In this document: positions 59,447 to 64,000 of the stretch, one piece after another
Layout: each line of letters opens with the position of its first letter
Position numbering within the stretch: the stretch's first letter is position 1
Assembly: GCF_946223165.1 (NCBI RefSeq)
Contig: NZ_CAMIBP010000013.1
Location: 1-64,000 of the forward strand
Source of the DNA: an uncultured Corynebacterium sp.
GTDB taxonomy: Bacteria; Actinomycetota; Actinomycetes; Mycobacteriales; Mycobacteriaceae
Direction of reading: 5' to 3'
Length of the DNA stretch: 64,000 bases
Notes under the pieces: generated by a model
The model's input: only the letters and a program-made list of their open reading frames with translations
What the model was told of the DNA's origin: nothing
Database searches by the model: none
Translations under genes and position numbers: made by a program

Positions 59447-60451
59447 ATGAATACTGACGATAGCTTTGACAGTTTTGAGGCCGCCTTCTCCGATCTCCCG
59501 GACGACGCGGCCGCCCTCGATTATCGCGACTACACGGACACCCCGGAGGGCTTCCGCTCCGGGTTCGTGTCGTTCGTGGGACGCCCGAACACGGGCAAGT
59601 CCACCCTCACCAACGCCCTGGTAGGGGAGAAGATTGCCATCACAGCCGACCAGCCGGAGACCACCCGACACCCCATCCGTGGCATCGTCCACCGTGACGA
59701 CTGCCAGATCGTCGTGGTCGATACCCCGGGCCTCCACCGCCCGCGCACCCTGCTCGGTGAGCGCCTCAATGAGATGGTCAAGGACACCTACGCCGATGTC
59801 GACGTCATCGGCCTGACCATCCCAGCGGACGAGAAGATCGGCCCGGGCGACCGCTGGATCCTCGACAACGTGCGCAAGGTCGCCCCGAACACGAAGATCA
59901 TCGGTATCGTCACCAAGCTGGACAAGGGCTCCAAGGATCAGACCGGCGCGCAGCTGCTGGCGCTGCATCAGCTGCTCTCCGAGCACGACGAGGACGCCGT
60001 CGTCATCCCCGTCTCCGCCGTGGACGGCACCCAGCTCGAGGAGCTCATTGGTGTTATCCGCGACGCCCTGCCGGAGGGGCCCAAGTTCTACCCGGATGAT
60101 CACGTCACGGACGAGGGCCTGGAAAAGCGCATCGCCGAGCTCATCCGCGAGGCCGCCTTGGCCGGGCTCAAGGACGAGCTGCCGCACTCCGTCGCCGTGG
60201 GGATCGATGAGATGCTGCCGGACGAGGATCGCCCGGATGTGACCAACATCCACGCCATCCTCTATCTGGAGCGCCCCGGCCAGCAGCGCATCATCGAGGG
60301 CAAGGACGGCCGTCGCTTCACCCGCATCGTCGGCACCGCCCGCAAGGAAATCATCAAGCTGCTGGGCCACAACGTCTACCTGGACCTGCGCATCAAGGTG
60401 CTCAAGAACTGGCAATCCGACCCCAAGCATCTGGGGCGCCTTGGCTTCTAG
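59447..60451 (+). CDS. era: GTPase Era
   Basis: 334 residues. G1 GRPNTGKST (45-53), DTPGLHRPRTLLGE (G3), TKLD (G4), and a C-terminal KH domain with FTRIVGTARKEIIKLLGHNVYLDLRIKVLKNWQ. It binds the 3' end of 16S rRNA during 30S assembly. An acidic N-terminal extension of about 35 residues precedes the G domain. TATGCT (59433-59438) ends 8 nt before the ATG, pointing to a leaderless transcript. The end overlaps recO by 11 bp. Confidence 0.96.
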   Translation: MNTDDSFDSFEAAFSDLPDDAAALDYRDYTDTPEGFRSGFVSFVGRPNTGKSTLTNALVGEKIAITADQPETTRHPIRGIVHRDDCQIVVVDTPGLHRPRTLLGERLNEMVKDTYADVDVIGLTIPADEKIGPGDRWILDNVRKVAPNTKIIGIVTKLDKGSKDQTGAQLLALHQLLSEHDEDAVVIPVSAVDGTQLEELIGVIRDALPEGPKFYPDDHVTDEGLEKRIAELIREAALAGLKDELPHSVAVGIDEMLPDEDRPDVTNIHAILYLERPGQQRIIEGKDGRRFTRIVGTARKEIIKLLGHNVYLDLRIKVLKNWQSDPKHLGRLGF

Positions 60452-61163
60452 GGAGTCCTTCCGCGATCTCGCCGTCGTCATCCGGACCTATGACTTTGGC
60501 GAGGCCGATCGCGTTGTGGTGTTGCTTACCCGCCACCACGGCCTCGTGCGGGGCGTGGCCAAGGGGGTGCGCCGCGCGAAGTCCCGCTTCGGCTCCCGCC
60601 TCCAACACTTCGTCGACCTTGACGTCCAGCTCTACCCGGGCCGCAACCTGTACACCATCTCTCAGGCGGACACCGTGGGTTACTACGGCTCCGCCATCAT
60701 CGACGATTACGAGCGTTACTCGGCCGCCTGCGCCATCCTCGAGTCCGCTGAGCGCCTGGCCTACGCCAACGCGGACGAGGATCCGTGCTTTTACGACGCC
60801 GTCGTCGCTTCCTTCGCGGCCATGCAGGCCGACGACCCGACGCTCACTGTGGACCGCTTCCTGCTGAAGGCCATGGCGCACTCGGGCTGGGCGCCCAGCC
60901 TGTTTGACTGCGCCCAGTGCGGCGCGCCGGGGCCGCACCACGCGTTCCACCCGGCCATCGGCGGCGCCGCGTGCCACCGGTGCCGCCCGCCGGGCGCGGC
61001 GGAGGTGGACCCGGAGACCCTGCACCACCTGTGGCTGCTGGCCCACGGGCATCCCAGCGCCCCGACGGGCGCGCAGCTGGCGGAGGGGCACCGGTTAGCG
61101 CGCGCCCACCTGCAGTGGCATCTGGAGCGCAAGGTTACCGCGTTGCACGTCATGGACCAGTAG
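60441..61163 (+). CDS. recO: DNA repair protein RecO
   Basis: 240 residues. The N-terminal OB fold (FRDLAVVIRTYDFGEADRVVVLLTRHHGLVRGVAKGVRRAKSRFGSRLQHF) and a zinc-binding CAQC...CHRC in the C-terminal half are visible. It works in RecF-pathway recombination by loading RecA on SSB-coated DNA. The TTG start lies inside the era 3' end. Its TAG stop doubles as the first bases of TAGGAT before uppS. Confidence 0.93.
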   Translation: MASRESFRDLAVVIRTYDFGEADRVVVLLTRHHGLVRGVAKGVRRAKSRFGSRLQHFVDLDVQLYPGRNLYTISQADTVGYYGSAIIDDYERYSAACAILESAERLAYANADEDPCFYDAVVASFAAMQADDPTLTVDRFLLKAMAHSGWAPSLFDCAQCGAPGPHHAFHPAIGGAACHRCRPPGAAEVDPETLHHLWLLAHGHPSAPTGAQLAEGHRLARAHLQWHLERKVTALHVMDQ

Positions 61164-61164
61164 G

Positions 61165-61926
61165 ATGAAACGCGTGATTACGCCAGACCCCAACCGAGTC
61201 CTTCACCCGCCCGCCATCCCGGCCGAGTTCCTGCCCCAGCACATCGCGCTGGTCATGGACGGCAACGGGCGGTGGGCGCAGGAGCGCGGCATGGAGCGCA
61301 CCGAGGGCCACAAGCGCGGCGAGGCCGTGCTGCTCGATGCTGTCGATGCCTGCCTGGCCATGGGCGTCCCGTACCTGTCGGCGTACGCCTTCTCCACGGA
61401 GAATTGGCGCCGCAGCCCCAAGGAGGTCCGCTTCCTCATGGGGTTCAACCGCGACGTACTGCGCCGCCAGCGTGAGTGGCTCAATGACAAGGGCGTGCGC
61501 GTCGTGTGGGCCGGGCGCCGCCCGCGCCTGTGGCGTTCCGTCATCAAGGAGCTCGAGGCCGCCGAGGAGCTAACTAAGGGCAACACCACGATGACCCTGG
61601 CGTTCTGCGTCAACTACGGCGGTCGCGCCGAGATCGTGGACGGCGTGCGCCGCATGGCGGAGAAGGTCGCCGCGGGCGAGCTGGCGCCGGCGGAGATTAC
61701 AGAAAAGATGATGAGCGAGTACATGTATGACCCGCTCATGCCGGACGTCGATCTGTTCCTGCGCCCCTCGGGCGAGAAGCGCACGTCGAACTTCCTGCTG
61801 TGGCAGTCGGCCTACGCGGAGATGGTGTACCAGGACAAGCTCTTCCCGGACTTCACCCCGGAGGACATGTTCGCCGCGGTGGAGGAGTACGCCCGCCGTG
61901 ACCGTCGCTTCGGCGGCACCAAGTAG
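61165..61926 (+). CDS. uppS: Polyprenyl diphosphate synthase (cis-prenyltransferase)
   Basis: 253 residues. It adds isoprene units to make the long-chain carrier lipid for peptidoglycan and arabinogalactan. The active-site HIALVMDGNGRWA is at about 26-38; SAYAFSTENWRRSPKEV and LFLRPSGEKRTSNFLLWQSAYAEMVY follow. The ATG lies inside TAGGATG; if TAGGAT (61161-61166) is a -10, the true start is GTG 61174, three codons later, with no leader. It is followed by a strong hairpin. Confidence 0.95.
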   Translation: MKRVITPDPNRVLHPPAIPAEFLPQHIALVMDGNGRWAQERGMERTEGHKRGEAVLLDAVDACLAMGVPYLSAYAFSTENWRRSPKEVRFLMGFNRDVLRRQREWLNDKGVRVVWAGRRPRLWRSVIKELEAAEELTKGNTTMTLAFCVNYGGRAEIVDGVRRMAEKVAAGELAPAEITEKMMSEYMYDPLMPDVDLFLRPSGEKRTSNFLLWQSAYAEMVYQDKLFPDFTPEDMFAAVEEYARRDRRFGGTK

Positions 61927-62013
61927 GCCAGCGGCGCCGCCAGCCCCACCACGCCTCCCACGCAACCGCGCATGAGGACAGCACAGAAGCAGTACGCGAA
62001 AGTAGAACACAAA

Positions 62014-62047
62014 AAGGGGAGGAGGACCACAAGGTCCTCCTCCCCTT
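62014..62047. terminator. Strong bidirectional terminator between uppS and zur
   Basis: A perfect 15-bp stem: the left arm 62014-62028 is a purine-rich AAGGGGAGGAGGACC and the right arm 62033-62047 its complement, with a 4-nt loop. Five A's on the left give a T-run for the - strand zur transcript; uppS on the + strand also ends here. Confidence 0.92.
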
Positions 62048-62068
62048 CGTACTCGGTACCGCCGAGTG

Positions 62069-62506
62069 TTAGGCCCGCGCGGCCTTGGCCTTGCAGTCCG
62101 GGCACACGCCGAAGATCTCGGCCTCGTGTCCGGTGAGGTTGAAGTCGAACGACTGGGACACCTTCTTGGCCCAGGTCTCGATGGGGCCGCCATCAATCTC
62201 CTCGGTGCGGCCGCACTGGGTACACACGAGGTGGTGGTGGTGTTGCTCGGTCTCGCAGTGGCGGTAGAGCGTTTCACCGCTGGGCATATGCAGGGCGTCC
62301 ACGGCATTGATGTCCGACAGGGACTGCAGCGTGCGGTAGACGGTGGTGAGGCCCACTTTGTCCTCACGCGCCAAGAGCGCCTGATGGATGTCTTTGGCGG
62401 AGGCGAATCTGTCCATGGCACGCAGAACTTCCACCACGGCGGTTCGTTGTTTGGTGTTGCGCGCGCCCAGCTTAGGGATGTTCGACTGCACGGTCATAAA
62501 GGCCAT
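62069..62506 (-). CDS. zur: Fur-family zinc regulator Zur
   Basis: 145 residues. The winged helix (RNTKQRTAVVEVLRAMDRFASAKDIHQALLAREDKVGLTTVYRTLQSLSD) is followed by the metal region HCETEQHHHHLVCTQCG and a C-terminal CPDC, giving the structural CxxC pairs. It represses zinc-uptake genes when zinc is bound. It begins 1 bp after the znr stop, so the two zinc sensors share a transcript. A second ATG 9 bp downstream is possible as start. Confidence 0.92.
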   Translation of the reverse strand: MAFMTVQSNIPKLGARNTKQRTAVVEVLRAMDRFASAKDIHQALLAREDKVGLTTVYRTLQSLSDINAVDALHMPSGETLYRHCETEQHHHHLVCTQCGRTEEIDGGPIETWAKKVSQSFDFNLTGHEAEIFGVCPDCKAKAARA

Positions 62507-62507
62507 C

Positions 62508-62828
62508 TTAATCTAGCGGTTGCTCGGGGTTAAGCTCTTCGTACAGCTTAGAGGCAGTATAGATAAGTTTGATTGCCTTTGGGGTGGACAACGTGTAGAT
62601 GACTTCGCGGCCGGAGCGCTCCGATTGGACGAGACCGGACGTTTTGAGGACGCGCAAATGCTGGCTGATGAGTGGCTGGGACTTCTCCAGCTTGCCTACT
62701 AACTCGTGAACGAAGTGGCCACGCTCCGCGAGGAGGAAGAGAATACGCAGGCGCAGCGGCGAATCGAGCGCGCTGAACAGAGTTTCAGCAGACTGCAGCT
62801 CGGCTGCGGTAGGAAAGGGATTGGGCAC
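62508..62828 (-). CDS. znr: ArsR/SmtB family regulator (Znr-like)
   Basis: 106 residues. The ArsR winged helix LDSPLRLRILFLLAERGHFVHELVGKLEKSQPLISQHLRVLKTSGLVQSERSGREVIYTLS is complete. In C. glutamicum the zur gene is preceded by an ArsR-type zinc-responsive regulator called znr, the same arrangement. It would respond to excess zinc. GTG start with GGAG about 6 nt upstream. Confidence 0.88.
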   Translation of the reverse strand: MPNPFPTAAELQSAETLFSALDSPLRLRILFLLAERGHFVHELVGKLEKSQPLISQHLRVLKTSGLVQSERSGREVIYTLSTPKAIKLIYTASKLYEELNPEQPLD

Positions 62829-63117
62829 GTTGGTCTCCTCTGTTGACTATATGACGAACCGAGTATAGCAATAGACCAATTGAAAACCCCTCCTCAATAA
62901 CCTGTCAGTTTGCTGTCAAACAATTGTCAACTTCATTATTTTTGGTGGATATGGGCAGTTTTGGGTAAATTCTCAGAAGCGGTAATGCGGCGAATATCTA
63001 TCCCGCGATAGGTAAAGGGCTTGTGCGCGGCGCGAGGGAGCGCAGGCTAAGATGAAAGGTCATTGCAATCGACCGGTCCACATCCAGTTGGCCCAAACAG
63101 AGGAGTTCGATACCACC
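62829..63117. promoter_or_regulatory. Divergent znr-glyS intergenic region
   Basis: 289 bp without a gene, AT-rich in its znr half. TAAGAT (63048-63053) is a likely -10 for glyS, giving a leader of about 58 nt with AGAGGAG (63099-63105) 12 nt before the start. CTATC and GATAG around CCGC lie near 63000. GTTGAC and GTCAAC, and a TTTG/CAAA pair, occur near 62834-62935 and might be metal-regulator sites. No T-box or riboswitch is recognised. Confidence 0.45.
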
Positions 63118-64000
63118 ATGGCATCCGTCATTGATACCGTCGTCAGCCTGTGCAAGCGCCGCGGCCTGGTTTACCAGGCCGGTGAGATCTACGGCGGTTC
63201 TCGCTCCGCGTGGGACTACGGCCCGCTGGGCGTCGAGCTCAAGGAAAACATCAAGCGCCAGTGGTGGCGCCACATGGTGCAGTCGCGCGACGACGTCGTG
63301 GGTGTCGATACCTCCGTCATTCAGCCGCGCCAGGTGTGGGTGTCCTCCGGTCACGTCGAGGTCTTCACGGACCCGCTGGTGGAGTCCCGCCACACCGGCA
63401 AGCGCTACCGCGCCGATCACCTCATCGAGGCTTACGAGGAAAAGCACGGCCACGCCCCGGCCAACGGCTTGGCGGACATTAACGATCCGGAGACCGGCCA
63501 GCCGGGCGACTGGACCGAGCCGAAGGCCTTCTCCGGCCTGCTCAAGACCTTCCTTGGCCCCGTGGATGATGAGCAGGGCCTGCACTACCTGCGCCCGGAG
63601 ACCGCGCAAGGTATCTTCATCAACTTCAAGAACGTCATGACCTCGGCTCGCATGAAGCCGCCGTTCGGCATCGCCAACATCGGCAAATCCTTCCGCAACG
63701 AGATCACCCCGGGTAACTTCATTTTCCGCACCCGCGAGTTTGAGCAGATGGAGATGGAGTTCTTCGTCAAGCCGGGCGAGGATGAGGAATGGCACCAATA
63801 CTGGATCGACGACCGCTTCAACTGGTACGTCGACCTGGGCATCAAGAAGGAGAACCTGCGCCTGTTCGAGCACCCGCAGGAGAAGCTCTCCCACTACTCC
63901 AAGCGCACCGTGGACGTCGAGTACGCCTTCGGCTTCACCGGCTCGAAGTGGGGCGAGCTCGAGGGCATTGCCAACCGTACCGATTACGACCTGCGCGTCC
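63118..64000 (+). CDS. glyS: Glycyl-tRNA synthetase, 5' part
   Basis: The first 294 residues are present; the gene runs off the window. It is the single-chain (alpha2) type of class II synthetase: SLCKRRGLVYQAGEIYGGSRSAWDYGPLGVELKENIKRQWW at the start, LRPETAQGIFINFKNV (motif 2 side) and FGIANIGKSFRNEITPGNFIFRTREFEQMEMEFF. It charges tRNA-Gly. The neighbouring zur-znr genes are divergent, the usual actinobacterial arrangement. Confidence 0.97.
   Translation, partial: MASVIDTVVSLCKRRGLVYQAGEIYGGSRSAWDYGPLGVELKENIKRQWWRHMVQSRDDVVGVDTSVIQPRQVWVSSGHVEVFTDPLVESRHTGKRYRADHLIEAYEEKHGHAPANGLADINDPETGQPGDWTEPKAFSGLLKTFLGPVDDEQGLHYLRPETAQGIFINFKNVMTSARMKPPFGIANIGKSFRNEITPGNFIFRTREFEQMEMEFFVKPGEDEEWHQYWIDDRFNWYVDLGIKKENLRLFEHPQEKLSHYSKRTVDVEYAFGFTGSKWGELEGIANRTDYDLRV

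Noticed and set aside
1..64000. CRISPR arrays, tRNA/rRNA genes, insertion sequences, prophage
   Set aside because: No regularly spaced repeats, no tRNA-like folds with a GGTTCGA loop, and no transposase or phage genes were seen on either strand.

Overview
This 64 kb window is chromosomal DNA from a high-GC Gram-positive bacterium, almost certainly a mycolic-acid-containing Corynebacterium. The gene order (rpmA-obg-proB-dehydrogenase-proA-nadD-rsfS; comEA-comEC-holA-rpsT-lepA-hemW-hrcA-dnaJ-rsmE-phoH-ybeY-era-recO-uppS-zur-znr-glyS) is the conserved corynebacterial block. A secreted corynomycolyltransferase-like esterase, a cutinase-like protein, an AecD-type C-S lyase and an LcoP-like carnitine/betaine carrier point the same way. 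I do not name a species. I saw no rRNA, tRNA, CRISPR array, prophage or insertion sequence.

Layout. 1-14.4 kb: mostly housekeeping genes on the + strand: ribosomal protein L27, Obg, proline synthesis (proB, proA) split by two tandem D-2-hydroxyacid dehydrogenases, a cutinase, NAD synthesis (nadD), ribosome silencing (rsfS), a GpgP-like phosphatase, DegV, a DNA-uptake pair (comEA, a short comEC), holA, an ankyrin protein and a LysE exporter. 14.4-19.4 kb: a - strand accessory block with a 2-keto-acid decarboxylase, a type II restriction-modification pair, a GNAT acetyltransferase and rpsT. 19.4-29.3 kb: a PemK-like gene, lepA, a histidine acid phosphatase, an HNH endonuclease, a mycolyltransferase, an M20 amidohydrolase and a BCCT carrier broken by four lesions. 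29.2-36.6 kb: a - strand peptide/solute ABC importer operon headed by a GntR regulator and ending with an FUSC membrane protein, preceded by a 297-bp AT-rich regulatory region. 36.6-48.3 kb: LLM oxidoreductase, aecD, an ABC exporter, lipoprotein-idi, a carboxylesterase, two tiny membrane proteins, malQ, fadD and a helical protein. 48.4-64 kb: a CNNM/CorC pair behind a 26-bp inverted repeat, then hemW-hrcA-dnaJ-rsmE-phoH-ybeY, pyrG-pdxY, era-recO-uppS, the zinc regulators zur-znr, and the start of glyS.

The most striking sequence-level patterns are these. At least fifteen genes have a TANNNT -10 element ending 6-8 nt before the start codon and no ribosome binding site, the geometry of leaderless transcripts. 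At four junctions the upstream stop codon itself supplies the first bases of that -10. Two divergent gene pairs share overlapping -10 elements in gaps of 18 and 23 bp. Nearly every convergent pair overlaps by a few bases at its stop codons. Other notable points are two perfect inverted DnaA-box 9-mers before comEA, an rpsT terminator whose 3' arm is the Shine-Dalgarno of the next gene, and the multiply broken BCCT gene.
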